A stretch of DNA of 60,941 nucleotides from an uncultured Bacteroidales bacterium (GTDB lineage Bacteria > Bacteroidota > Bacteroidia > Bacteroidales > FEN-979). The position numbers and the translations under genes were made by a program. The stretch lies in the NCBI GenBank assembly GCA_903925275.1, contig CAIYES010000181.1:1-60941 (forward strand), written 5' to 3'. The notes beneath the pieces were generated by a model that did no database searches, had not been told where the DNA came from, and saw only the letters and a program-made list of their open reading frames with translations. Of this stretch, positions 1 to 8,158 are shown piece by piece. How positions within the stretch are numbered: position 1 is the stretch's first letter; each line of letters opens with the position of its first letter.

Positions 1-37
1 AGGTCAATAAAAGTTATGGGTCAATGATAATTCTTTG

Positions 38-45
38 TATCTTTG
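38..45 (+). promoter_or_regulatory. Bacteroidota -7 box for the toxin-antitoxin pair
   Basis: TATCTTTG matches the TAnnTTTG -7 element of the Bacteroidota housekeeping sigma factor. It lies 16 bases before the ATG at 62, which suits a short leader. No convincing -33 TTG is visible at the right distance, so only half of the promoter is supported. Confidence 0.45.
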
Positions 46-61
46 TATTAAAGCATTGATT

Positions 62-250
62 ATGACAACCAAAGACCTAAGAAAGGAGATCAATCGTGTG
101 ATTCAAGAGGTTCCTGAAAATTTCTTAGAAGATATTTTATCTTATCTCAGGCAGATTGAAAAGAAACCTCAGAAAAACATCGAAGCCTTGGCCGATCTTA
201 AACGAATATTCAAAGAAGATCAGGAATTACTTGAAAAACTCGCAAAATGA
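62..250 (+). CDS. Putative antitoxin of a Doc-type toxin pair
   Basis: A 62-residue charged, mostly helical protein beginning MTTKDLRKEINRV. It ends four bases inside the next gene (ATGA overlap), the usual arrangement for a translationally coupled antitoxin and toxin. I do not recognise a Phd/YefM or ribbon-helix-helix fold; the text resembles the short DUF2281-like antitoxins that carry a helix with an LxxxPExxLEDxLxYL pattern near residues 10-30. Its role is inferred from position and size. The ATG at 62 is chosen over an in-frame TTG at 35, because it follows the -7 box at a normal distance. Confidence 0.6.
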   Translation: MTTKDLRKEINRVIQEVPENFLEDILSYLRQIEKKPQKNIEALADLKRIFKEDQELLEKLAK

Positions 251-624
251 TCAAGGCTGAATTGGTCATTACTGTTCATGAATTGCTGATTGAAAATTAC
301 GGTGGTATTCAAGGAATTCGAGATTCCAAAGGTCTTGACTCGGCTATTACAAGACCATTTATGACATTTGATCAACAGGAACTTTATCCGACCCCTATTT
401 TAAAAGCAGCAGCCCTGATCCAAAGTCTCATCAATAATCATCCGTTTCTGGATGGAAATAAAAGAATTGGTTATGTAATGATGCGGTTTTTCCTCCTACA
501 GAACAAGCTTGACATAAACGCCACACTATCAGAAAAATATGACTTTGTGATAAAAATCGCTAATGGACGAATTCTATTCGATCAGATATCAGCGTGGATC
601 GAAAAAAATGCGAAAAAAGTTTAA
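247..624 (+). CDS. doc: Fic/Doc family death-on-curing toxin
   Basis: A 125-residue single-domain Fic-fold protein. The core motif HPFLDGNKRIG sits at residues 65-75, with the catalytic His65 and the Asp-Gly-Asn-Lys-Arg run. The Lys72 in place of the second Gly of canonical Fic (HxFxxGNGR) is the mark of Doc proteins. Doc of phage P1 phosphorylates elongation factor EF-Tu and stops translation, rather than adding AMP. An N-terminal pattern (IENYGGIQGIRDSKGLDSA) also matches Doc. Neutralisation is presumably by the overlapping upstream protein. The length is normal for the family and no damage is seen. Confidence 0.88.
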   Translation: MIKAELVITVHELLIENYGGIQGIRDSKGLDSAITRPFMTFDQQELYPTPILKAAALIQSLINNHPFLDGNKRIGYVMMRFFLLQNKLDINATLSEKYDFVIKIANGRILFDQISAWIEKNAKKV

Positions 625-799
625 TATCAGAACTCCCGTCCTCTTGCAGTCTTATTTCGAGGTAATTTCAATAATTATTTTCAAATCAGTTCCGAGGAAA
701 ATTGTGTTTTTTGGCACATCAATCCGAGTATAAACTTATGGGTTTTTCATGTACATTTACCACCCGTGGTTTAGTCGTTTGATCTCAATTACTGAACAT

Positions 800-2512
800 A
801 TGCCAAAAAAACCCTCCAACCTCATTTACGGACTTGAGGACAAGCCTCCGTTACTGATTACGATAATCCTGGGATTTCAGCATTCCTGCCTCTTTTTTGT
901 CTTGATGACTCTCCCGATCATCATCATTCGTAAGCTGGGCAATTCCATTACACCCGAAGAAGCTCAGAGCTATTTAAGCATGACCATGATTGCAGGAGGG
1001 ATAACCGTTGTGCTGCAATCTATTCGCCGCTTTGGCCTGGGATCCGGGTATTTTTGTCCGGCACTTTGCGGGCCTGCCTATATGGATGCTACACTGACGG
1101 CAGCAGCCGTGGGTGGCCTGCCGCTGGTCTTTGGGATGACCTTGCTGTCGGGGGCCATCGAATCTCTTTTTTCAAAAGTCATGAATAAGCTCCGTTTCCT
1201 TTTCCCAACAGAGGTTACAGGGCTGATCGTGAGCATGGTGGGCTTGTCGTTGTTACCCGTCTCTCTTGCCTATTTTTTCGGACACCAGCAACAAGCAGCA
1301 GGGAGTTATGCATTTATCAGTGTAGGTTTCATTACCCTGGCCGTGATGGTAGGGCTGAATGTGTGGAGCAAGGGAAACATGAAACTCTTCTGTACGCTGA
1401 TTGGGGTGATCGTGGGCTATGTCGCCAGCATTCTGACCGGGATCATTCCGCCTGATGATTTACACAGGGTGGCGGCGGCCCGTTTCATCCATTTCCCGGT
1501 GATCAGCCATATCCGCTGGTCTTTTGACTTCACGATGATCGTTCCGTTCGTCATCGCCTCGATTTGCTCTACATTTAAAACTGTCGGAGATATTGTTACC
1601 TGCCAGAAGATTAATGACTCCGAATGGAAGCGTGCAGATATGAAAACACTCTCATCAGGTATTTTTGCGGATGGACTGGGAGGAGTTATCCCTGGACTGA
1701 TCGGCGGATTCGGACTTTCGACTTCCTCATCCAATGTAGGATTATCGATGGCGACAGGGGCCACCAGCAGGGTAATCTCACTGGCCATGGGAGGGATATT
1801 GATCTTCATGGCTTTTTTCCCGAAACTTTCCGAAGTTATGATCATCATGCCTGCTCCGATCATGGGTGCAGCCCTGATCTTTGCAGTAAGTTTCATTATT
1901 CTTGCAGGCTTCCAGATCATGATCTCCCGGATGATGAATGCCCGGAGGATCTTTGTGATCGGCATATCGCTCACATTTGGCTTATGTGTGTATTTGATCC
2001 CCGGGGCCTATTCCGGCGTTCACCCCTGGCTGAAACCTGTATTCAGCTCAGCGCTTTCCGTAACCACCATCATGGCTTTGGTACTGAACATGATCTTCCG
2101 GATCGGAGTGGCTGCAAAAGTCAAACTGGAACTGAACCCTGCTGCTTTCTCATCCGCCGATATCTTCGATTTCATGGAGAGACAGGGCGGGAACTGGGCT
2201 GCACGACCCGATGTGATCCGCAATGCCGCCGGTGCCATGAATGAAACGATGGAAACCATCATTTCCAACAATCTTTCAAGTTCAAATGTGGTTATGCTTG
2301 TGGGCTTTGATGAGTTCAACCTGGATGTAGATATCAGTTATCCGGGAAAACCGATTGAATTCCCCGACAGGAAACCATCCCGGCAGGAAATGATTGAAGA
2401 TGATGATGCAACAGCCAGGCTTTCAGGCTATATGATCAGGAAGTACGTCGACGGACTTAAAACAGAGCAAAAAGGCGTGCAGACGAACGTGAAGTTTCAT
2501 TTCATCCATTAA
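800..2512 (+). CDS. NCS2-family nucleobase permease homologue with C-terminal kinase-like domain
   Basis: From the ATG at 800 this is 570 residues; an in-frame ATG at 749 would add 17, but MPKKPSNLIYGLEDKPP is the normal family start. Residues 1-435 hold about 12-14 hydrophobic segments of the xanthine/uracil permease fold, with the QH pair of TM1 (Q27, H28) and ADGLGGVI in TM9. The TM8 position that is Glu in XanQ/UraA is Lys260 (FKTVGD). The TM10 signature reads SNVG, with Ser311 where Gln or Glu is usual. Residues 440-570 are extra and soluble. They read like a diverged HATPase_c_2 (RsbW-type) domain: an N-box-like helix, GFDEFNLDVDISYPGKP, and a final helix GYMIRKYVDG before a last strand. 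The next genes are a SpoIIE phosphatase (8-base gap) and a STAS protein, so a role as transporter-linked sensor is inferred. Its substrate is not known. Confidence 0.8.
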   Translation: MPKKPSNLIYGLEDKPPLLITIILGFQHSCLFFVLMTLPIIIIRKLGNSITPEEAQSYLSMTMIAGGITVVLQSIRRFGLGSGYFCPALCGPAYMDATLTAAAVGGLPLVFGMTLLSGAIESLFSKVMNKLRFLFPTEVTGLIVSMVGLSLLPVSLAYFFGHQQQAAGSYAFISVGFITLAVMVGLNVWSKGNMKLFCTLIGVIVGYVASILTGIIPPDDLHRVAAARFIHFPVISHIRWSFDFTMIVPFVIASICSTFKTVGDIVTCQKINDSEWKRADMKTLSSGIFADGLGGVIPGLIGGFGLSTSSSNVGLSMATGATSRVISLAMGGILIFMAFFPKLSEVMIIMPAPIMGAALIFAVSFIILAGFQIMISRMMNARRIFVIGISLTFGLCVYLIPGAYSGVHPWLKPVFSSALSVTTIMALVLNMIFRIGVAAKVKLELNPAAFSSADIFDFMERQGGNWAARPDVIRNAAGAMNETMETIISNNLSSSNVVMLVGFDEFNLDVDISYPGKPIEFPDRKPSRQEMIEDDDATARLSGYMIRKYVDGLKTEQKGVQTNVKFHFIH

Positions 2513-2520
2513 TACCAGCC

Positions 2521-3918
2521 ATGACGATCCCGGATATCATCAGGCTGATCATCTCCCTGGTAAACAACCTCGCCTTTATTCTCATTGCAGCCTATCTGGT
2601 TACACGGACAAAGTTGTACACGGAAATAATCCTTGAAAAAAGGCTTACCCTTAAAAATGGCCTGTTTCTCAGTGTTGTTTTTGGGTTTTTTGCCATTTAT
2701 GCAGATTACGGGGCATTTATCGACGGCAAGTCACTGATCTCCCTGAGGGACCTCGGACCTGAGATCGCGGGCCTCATCGGCGGCCCTTTGGCAGGCCTTG
2801 GAGCAGGCCTGATCGGCGGGATTCACCGGTACTTTTATTCTTCCGGCGGAACACAGATAGCCTGCTCGGCGACCACGATTCTGGCCGGTTTCCTGGCCGG
2901 GATGGTCTTTCTTCTGAGGAAAGGCAAAGTGCCCGGGATATGGGGAGCCGTGATTTTTGTGGCCTCCATTGAAATCCTCCATAATTTCCTGGTCTTTGCG
3001 ATCAGGCAGGATGAAAGCTACGATTTTATCAGCATCATCCAGACAGGATTTCTCCCGACACTATTGGCAAACACCATAGGCATGGCCATCTTCATGCTGA
3101 TCTCGACAAACCTTGTCAGGGAGAAGGAAACGGAACGGGCAAGGCAGCGGATGGAAAAGGAGCTTGACCTGGCCCGTGAAATTCAGGCGTCGTTATTGCC
3201 CGGGCCACTGGTGAAACAACCGGATCGCTTCACCATAAACATTTATTCTTTTATCCGTCCTGCAAAGTCGGTGGGCGGCGACTTTTATGATTATTATCTC
3301 CTCGATGACGGCCGTTTGCTGATCCTTATCGGGGATGTTTCCGATAAAGGGATCCCGGCTGCGCTGTTTGTTTCGCGCTGCAAGAGTATCCTGGGGTCGG
3401 CCGTAAAGGTAATCCGGGCATATTATCATGAAAAAGCCGATCCTGCCCGTATACTCGAATTTGCCAACGAAGAACTGCTCACAGCAAACGAAACATGCAT
3501 GTTCGTGACCCTCTTCATCGGCCTGCTTGACTTTGAAAAACAAGAATTACTGTTCAGCAATGCCGCACATACCAATCCTTACATCGTATCAGCAGATGGT
3601 AAAATTCATCAGCCGGAATACAGGAAAGCAAGGCCCCTGGGACTTAAAAAAGATTCGGAATATTTCAGCGGAATAACGATGATAAGGCCCGGAGATAAGC
3701 TTGTCCTTTATACAGACGGGATAACTGAAGCAATGAATCCCGACGGGAAGTTTTTTTCGGCTCAAAGGTTTCTGGAAACACTTGCTGAAAATCATACCTG
3801 CTCCCCTGAAGAACTTGTAAGAAACCTTATCACAAAGGTCGATTCGTTTGCGCTTGGCCAAAGTCAATATGATGACATTGCAATGGTGGCCATGTCGTAT
3901 TCACCAGTAAAAGAATAA
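2521..3918 (+). CDS. Membrane-anchored SpoIIE-type PP2C phosphatase with LytS-like sensor
   Basis: A 465-residue protein. Residues 1-200 form five or six transmembrane helices of the 5TMR-LytS type, including the GLIGGPLAGLGAGLIGGIHRY loop at about 84-103. Residues 200-225 form a short coiled coil (EKETERARQRMEKELDLA). The rest is an RsbU/SpoIIE PP2C domain with the metal-binding acidic residues in place: GGDFYD (252-257), GDVSDKG (271-277), LYTDGITE near 395 and a final YDDIAM. Such enzymes dephosphorylate a serine on a STAS-domain antagonist; the STAS gene follows 23 bases downstream. The signal seen by the membrane part is not known. It probably forms an operon with the permease homologue upstream. 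Confidence 0.92.
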   Translation: MTIPDIIRLIISLVNNLAFILIAAYLVTRTKLYTEIILEKRLTLKNGLFLSVVFGFFAIYADYGAFIDGKSLISLRDLGPEIAGLIGGPLAGLGAGLIGGIHRYFYSSGGTQIACSATTILAGFLAGMVFLLRKGKVPGIWGAVIFVASIEILHNFLVFAIRQDESYDFISIIQTGFLPTLLANTIGMAIFMLISTNLVREKETERARQRMEKELDLAREIQASLLPGPLVKQPDRFTINIYSFIRPAKSVGGDFYDYYLLDDGRLLILIGDVSDKGIPAALFVSRCKSILGSAVKVIRAYYHEKADPARILEFANEELLTANETCMFVTLFIGLLDFEKQELLFSNAAHTNPYIVSADGKIHQPEYRKARPLGLKKDSEYFSGITMIRPGDKLVLYTDGITEAMNPDGKFFSAQRFLETLAENHTCSPEELVRNLITKVDSFALGQSQYDDIAMVAMSYSPVKE

Positions 3919-3941
3919 TTTAAAGAAATAATATTGTAGAA

Positions 3942-4286
3942 ATGCAGGTAATCATCAATCAGGCTGGGAAAATACCAGTCGTTATTCTCAAAGGCAGGAT
4001 GGATGCCCTTACATCACCGGATGTAAAGAACCAGTTACTCGGCACCATGAATCCGGGGCTAAAGGTGCTTATCATCGACTGTTCATTGCTGGAATACCTC
4101 AGCAGTGCCGGGATACGTGTCTTTTACCAGATAGCCAGGGCTATGGCCGACTGGCAGGGGGAGCTTATCTTTTGTTCAACCACAGCAGTCGTTTCGGAAA
4201 TATTTACCATGGTGGGCATGGATACTGATTTTAAGATCTTCCCGCACCTGGATGAAGCCCTTGCCCTGGTGAATGAGAAGAACTGA
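3942..4286 (+). CDS. STAS-domain anti-sigma factor antagonist
   Basis: A 114-residue protein that is a single STAS domain. The conserved turn ahead of the second helix reads EYLSSAGIRVF; Ser54/Ser55 lie where RsbV/SpoIIAA-type proteins are phosphorylated. It is the natural substrate of the PP2C phosphatase encoded just upstream. A partner-switching circuit also needs a HATPase kinase/anti-sigma protein; no separate gene is present here, and the only candidate is the C-terminal domain of the permease homologue two genes up. The sigma factor or other target that the circuit controls is not visible in the window. Confidence 0.9.
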   Translation: MQVIINQAGKIPVVILKGRMDALTSPDVKNQLLGTMNPGLKVLIIDCSLLEYLSSAGIRVFYQIARAMADWQGELIFCSTTAVVSEIFTMVGMDTDFKIFPHLDEALALVNEKN

Positions 4287-4365
4287 CGGGCAGGTATCGT
4301 AACCTGTGCCGATGGAATGGACAAAAACATTTGTGCGAATGAGAAAAACGGGCAGAAGATCAATA

Positions 4366-4480
4366 AAAATATCATGCCTTCGGCATGTTAAATGAATCAC
4401 CTCGCCGCAGAGCAGTGAGGTATTAACCCAAATGCCCCCCCATCCCCTTCAGTAGAAGGGGATGGGAATTGAGGTGGATA
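4366..4480. repeat. Palindromic intergenic repeat region
   Basis: This part of the 222-base gap holds three hairpins in a row. CATGCC/GGCATG lies at 4373-4387 with a TTC loop. ACCTC/GAGGT follows at about 4399-4421. A perfect 11-base pair of arms CCATCCCCTTC/GAAGGGGATGG lies at 4440-4465 with loop AGTA. The last belongs to the C-rich palindrome class also found inside the SsnA-like gene at 42.8 kb. The first could end transcription of the STAS operon, but no T-run follows it. Confidence 0.6.
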
Positions 4481-4508
4481 GGTTTAAAAACAACTTAAAA
4501 TTGAAAAT

Positions 4509-5450
4509 ATGAAGACTGAAAACCAGAATGTCATCGATTACTCGAACCCGGGGCATTGGCTGTCACTGCCGGCTCATCCTTCGAAACCCGTGGATGTCTT
4601 TTATGTTTACCCGACCGTATGGGCAAAGGTGGATCCGGCAGAGCCCAACTATTGCGCCATTGACCACCCCGGCATGCAACAAGGTGCGGTATCAGCCTTC
4701 GGTAAGCAGGCAACCGCTTTTGAAACGGCCGGCAATGTTTATGCGCCGTTTTACCGCCAGGCCGACGGAGGGTGCACGCTTTCTTTAGCCGAGGATCAGC
4801 GTTGGGAGGTACTCCGAAAAGTGCCTGCCGCGGATGTTACGGCAGCATTTGATTATTACATCCGACATTACAACAACGGCCGACCCTTTATCATCGTGGG
4901 ACATTCACAGGGCGCCAACGTTTTGATGTTCCTCCTCTCTGAATACATGAAAACGCACCCCGATGTGTATGCCGGGATGATCGCGGCCTATGTGATAGGT
5001 TACCCCGTAACGGCCGAATTCATGGCTGCGAACAAACACCTGAGGTTCGCCGGAGGCCCGGATGACACAGGTGTGATCATCTCATACAACACACAGTCGC
5101 CGAAAGTGGTTCCGGGAACTAATATCGTGGTGGCAAACAATATTGGGATTGTGATCAACCCGGTCAACTGGAAAAGAGACGAAACCCCGGCCCCGGCTTC
5201 TGAAAGCCTGGGATCATACATGCCCGACAGCACCATGACCCATTATGGAAAGGTGCTTGATTTCGCCGATGCCCGTATCGATCTTGCACATGGCATTATC
5301 ATCTGCAGCAGTGTGAACGACAACGCTATATATGCAATGTCATGTGGTCTTGACCTGGGGGTTTACCACATTTTCGACATTAATTTTTATTATTACAACC
5401 TGCGGGAAAATGCCGAGCGAAGGGCTAATTTGTTCTTGAGGAAATCCTGA
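4509..5450 (+). CDS. DUF3089 alpha/beta-hydrolase family protein
   Basis: A 313-residue protein matching the DUF3089 family, a lipase-like alpha/beta hydrolase group. The nucleophile elbow is VGHSQGAN near residue 137, and the N-terminal half carries the family pattern DVFYVYPTVW. I see no clear signal peptide, so it is likely cytoplasmic, although many relatives are exported. The catalytic acid and the His near the C-terminus (LAHGII) are plausible but not certain. The natural substrate of the family is unknown. It stands alone between the STAS operon and a convergent glycosidase gene. Confidence 0.8.
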   Translation: MKTENQNVIDYSNPGHWLSLPAHPSKPVDVFYVYPTVWAKVDPAEPNYCAIDHPGMQQGAVSAFGKQATAFETAGNVYAPFYRQADGGCTLSLAEDQRWEVLRKVPAADVTAAFDYYIRHYNNGRPFIIVGHSQGANVLMFLLSEYMKTHPDVYAGMIAAYVIGYPVTAEFMAANKHLRFAGGPDDTGVIISYNTQSPKVVPGTNIVVANNIGIVINPVNWKRDETPAPASESLGSYMPDSTMTHYGKVLDFADARIDLAHGIIICSSVNDNAIYAMSCGLDLGVYHIFDINFYYYNLRENAERRANLFLRKS

Positions 5451-5501
5451 TGACGCTTTTCTTTGTCATGTCAAAAAATTTCATACATAGATAACCCTGT
5501 T

Positions 5502-6815
5502 TCATCGGACCACTATTTTTTTAATTGCCTGTTGTCCACTGCCAATAGAAACCAATATCATATAAATACCTGGACTTGGAGAGGTGATTGAAAAGGAGGT
5601 GGCATCTGTTTTAGTTAACGGAATTTCATCACCCAGCACATCAAATAATTTTACAGTTTCCGGTTTATAAAACAAGTCGATGGTGAAGGTTCCACTGGTC
5701 GGGTTTGGAGAAATAGAAAAGTCAAAACGGGTATTATTCTCATCAATACCGGTTAAACAACTACCATCTGTAATCAAATGTGGCCTTACCGATGTGTTTT
5801 GTATCGAATTGGAATTTAACACGGCCACCTCTAAACCCTGACCGGTAAGGCCGGCATAAGTACCGGTCGGAGTCATGCTTAAACAGTTATTGGAAGTTGC
5901 ATTGTAAAAACCCCACCACCAATACAAATAACCAAAGTGATTCTGCTGACACAAATCCATAATGAGATGATAGTTGATCGTGTTGGTACATGTATTCCCG
6001 ATGTCATAGGCAAATTCACCGATGACGAAGGGCAGGTTGGAGTCATACATGCTTGTGAAACGGGTTGTCATTTCGGCATCGGTTACCGAAGTTGTTTCCC
6101 AATAGGTGTGAACTGAAAAAAGTAACTTATGTTCAGGGTCACCTGTCAATAAATTTACTCCATTTCCGTTGTTGATAAAAAATGTATGGTCCTGACCCCA
6201 ATGCATTCCATCTATCATGATCGGAACTTTTAAACCGGCAGTTCTGATGGCGGTAATTGCAGAAGAGCAGGCATCATAAAAATCCTGTTCGGTATCCGAC
6301 CAGTGCTCTGGTTCATTGGCTAAATTCAAAATCAAAAACCGGGAGTGTTTTTTCAAGGCGGCCATTACGCCGGGTTTTGTCCAAAACATGACCGCACTGT
6401 CTAAATTTGTTTGAATGTGTGAATGTTCTATCGATCCATCCGTAAAATCATGCAGTTCAACAATTGGGATTAACTTTTGGTCAAGTGCAGCAGTAATAAT
6501 TGTGTCAATCTGCCCACCCCTTAAATCCAAGATAACAGGATTACCACCTACCCACGATTCGTATTTTCGTTCCAGGCATATTCGCACACAGTTTGCTTTC
6601 GATTGGGCAATTTGAGAAAACTCCGGTATGCCTAAATCCGTTGCCCAGATATTACCATGATTGACACCCCGAAGGATGATCGTTTCACCGCAGCTATCTT
6701 TTATAAGACGTCCGTCGACAGTTAAAGTACTGTTTCCGTTTTGAGCATAAACAGTGAAGCCCAGGAAAACAATAGTGATTGCAGTAAACAGGTTTTTCAT
6801 TTTTTGCCTTTTCAT
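5502..6815 (-). CDS. Secreted glycoside hydrolase family 5 with T9SS sorting domain
   Basis: A 437-residue protein with an N-terminal signal peptide (cleavage near VYAQ). The catalytic domain (about 25-350) fits GH5 cellulase/mannanase-like enzymes. The acid/base Glu168 lies in LILNLANEPE, and the nucleophile Glu267 lies in PFVIGEFAYD. An aromatic-rich strand (YLYWWWGFYN) near 300 fits the substrate cleft. Residues about 365-437 form a type IX secretion sorting module starting FSISPNPTSG and ending IKKIVVR. The enzyme is therefore expected at the cell surface or outside, cutting a beta-glucan or beta-mannan. An alternative start lies five codons downstream at 6800. No polysaccharide-utilisation genes adjoin it. 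Confidence 0.9.
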   Translation of the reverse strand: MKRQKMKNLFTAITIVFLGFTVYAQNGNSTLTVDGRLIKDSCGETIILRGVNHGNIWATDLGIPEFSQIAQSKANCVRICLERKYESWVGGNPVILDLRGGQIDTIITAALDQKLIPIVELHDFTDGSIEHSHIQTNLDSAVMFWTKPGVMAALKKHSRFLILNLANEPEHWSDTEQDFYDACSSAITAIRTAGLKVPIMIDGMHWGQDHTFFINNGNGVNLLTGDPEHKLLFSVHTYWETTSVTDAEMTTRFTSMYDSNLPFVIGEFAYDIGNTCTNTINYHLIMDLCQQNHFGYLYWWWGFYNATSNNCLSMTPTGTYAGLTGQGLEVAVLNSNSIQNTSVRPHLITDGSCLTGIDENNTRFDFSISPNPTSGTFTIDLFYKPETVKLFDVLGDEIPLTKTDATSFSITSPSPGIYMILVSIGSGQQAIKKIVVR

Positions 6816-7300
6816 TTTTACTGTGAACCCCTTAATATTAATAGCAATTTAAAAAGTCCGAACACAGTGAAAACCATGTTGGCCTGTATTCCATTTCATT
6901 GTTTTCATCTTCCTTTTAAACGTTTGGTTACTCTCCATTCCCGGTTTTGCCTTGCTGTTGCGGGAATTGCCAACTAAACCAATCCCCAAACGACCGGATA
7001 TTAAACCCGGATAGATCTATTGTGAATTACTTAACAGAATGATTTTCAAAGAAATAAAAAACGAATGTAGTGTAAAAAAGAAGAAAACCAACATTCCAGC
7101 CAAATTTAAGCTTAAATGTCCCGCCGGTGCATGGCGTTCTCTATATTGGGCTGAGTGGTTATGAATTTTGACAGAAGATCCGCATGAGTGATAATCCCTT
7201 TGAATTCATGCAGAATAACAATACTTTTGTTTTATCCGGGCCTTTGTCGCCAAAGCTTTGCAAAAAAATGTTACATTTAGTCCCTTCAAACTTAAACAAT
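6816..7300. other. Non-coding gap of 485 bases
   Basis: The space between the divergently placed GH5 gene and the lipoprotein gene. Short open frames here have no start context or family resemblance. Just before the ATG at 7301 the text TACATTTA resembles a weak -7 element. I see no RNA gene, repeat or strong hairpin. Confidence 0.5.
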
Positions 7301-8104
7301 ATGAAAGCCAAAAAAATTCTACTGTTATCTTTGATGGCGCTGGCATTTTGCACCTGCAAAAAATCCAGTGACCCTGAAACTTTCTTTCCGGCAGAAATCG
7401 GCAAAGTAACCGAAAGTTTGACAAAATCTTTCGACTCCCTGAACCTGAAGATGGCTGCAAGCGCTGCCACCATTTCACAAAATGCCACCGATACGGCTGC
7501 TATCCGAAACAACATGCTCAGTTTGTTCAATAGCTCATCATTTATCCTGGAATTTTCTTTTGTTACCCCCCAGGGAATCATGCAGATCATTGAACCTGCC
7601 ATTTATCACTATCTGCAAGGAATAAATATCAGCGGGCAAAGCCACATAATAAAAGCATTTCAATCAAAACAGCCTGTGCTGAGCGAGTCATTCCTGGCTG
7701 TGGAAGGTTATTATGCCGCAGTCGACATCCATCCCATCGTAAACAATAACCAGGTCCTCGGTGGTATCACCGCCCTGTTTTTCCCTCATACGATCCTTGG
7801 ACGAATAATCACGCCCCTAGTAAAAAACCAGCCATTTGAAATCTGGGTCATGGAGAAAAGTGGCAAAGTGCTCTATGACCAGGATTCGCTGGAAATCGGG
7901 CGCAATGTGTTTACAGATACCCTTTATTCATCGTTCCCTGAACTGATCACCGCCGCCCACCTCATCGATTCGCTAAAAACGGGTGAAACATACTACTCCT
8001 TTTATCAAACCGGAACTTCCATTAAAGTAGTCAAGAAAACCTATTGGTCAACCTATGAATTATTCGGGACGGAGTGGAAAATCATCTGGGTAAAACCTGA
8101 GTAA
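7301..8104 (+). CDS. Cache-like sensory lipoprotein
   Basis: A 267-residue lipoprotein: signal peptide and lipobox ALAFCTC, then a coiled helix (20-75), then an alpha/beta domain that looks like a Cache/PAS-type sensor. Typical patterns are a long helix with repeated Ser/Thr, then VEGYYAAVDIHPIVNNNQVLGGITALF and WVMEKSGKVLYDQD (compare the dCache pattern of a strand ending in a reported residue and DxxG). No output domain is attached. Placement in the outer or inner membrane is not clear. The start at 7301 gives a clean lipoprotein signal; an earlier start at 7184 would put 39 unlikely residues in front. Confidence 0.65.
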   Translation: MKAKKILLLSLMALAFCTCKKSSDPETFFPAEIGKVTESLTKSFDSLNLKMAASAATISQNATDTAAIRNNMLSLFNSSSFILEFSFVTPQGIMQIIEPAIYHYLQGINISGQSHIIKAFQSKQPVLSESFLAVEGYYAAVDIHPIVNNNQVLGGITALFFPHTILGRIITPLVKNQPFEIWVMEKSGKVLYDQDSLEIGRNVFTDTLYSSFPELITAAHLIDSLKTGETYYSFYQTGTSIKVVKKTYWSTYELFGTEWKIIWVKPE

Positions 8105-8158
8105 GCCTTAACACACCGGTTCATGTGAGGGATATCTTCTGAATCTTACTGCAACAAT

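Noticed and set aside
1417..1974. Long open frame on the minus strand inside the permease gene
   Set aside because: It mirrors the hydrophobic codons of the permease, has no family pattern and no start context.
1624..2244. 206-codon frame on the plus strand inside the permease gene
   Set aside because: Cys/His/Arg-rich text typical of a shifted frame; the permease frame is continuous and conserved there.
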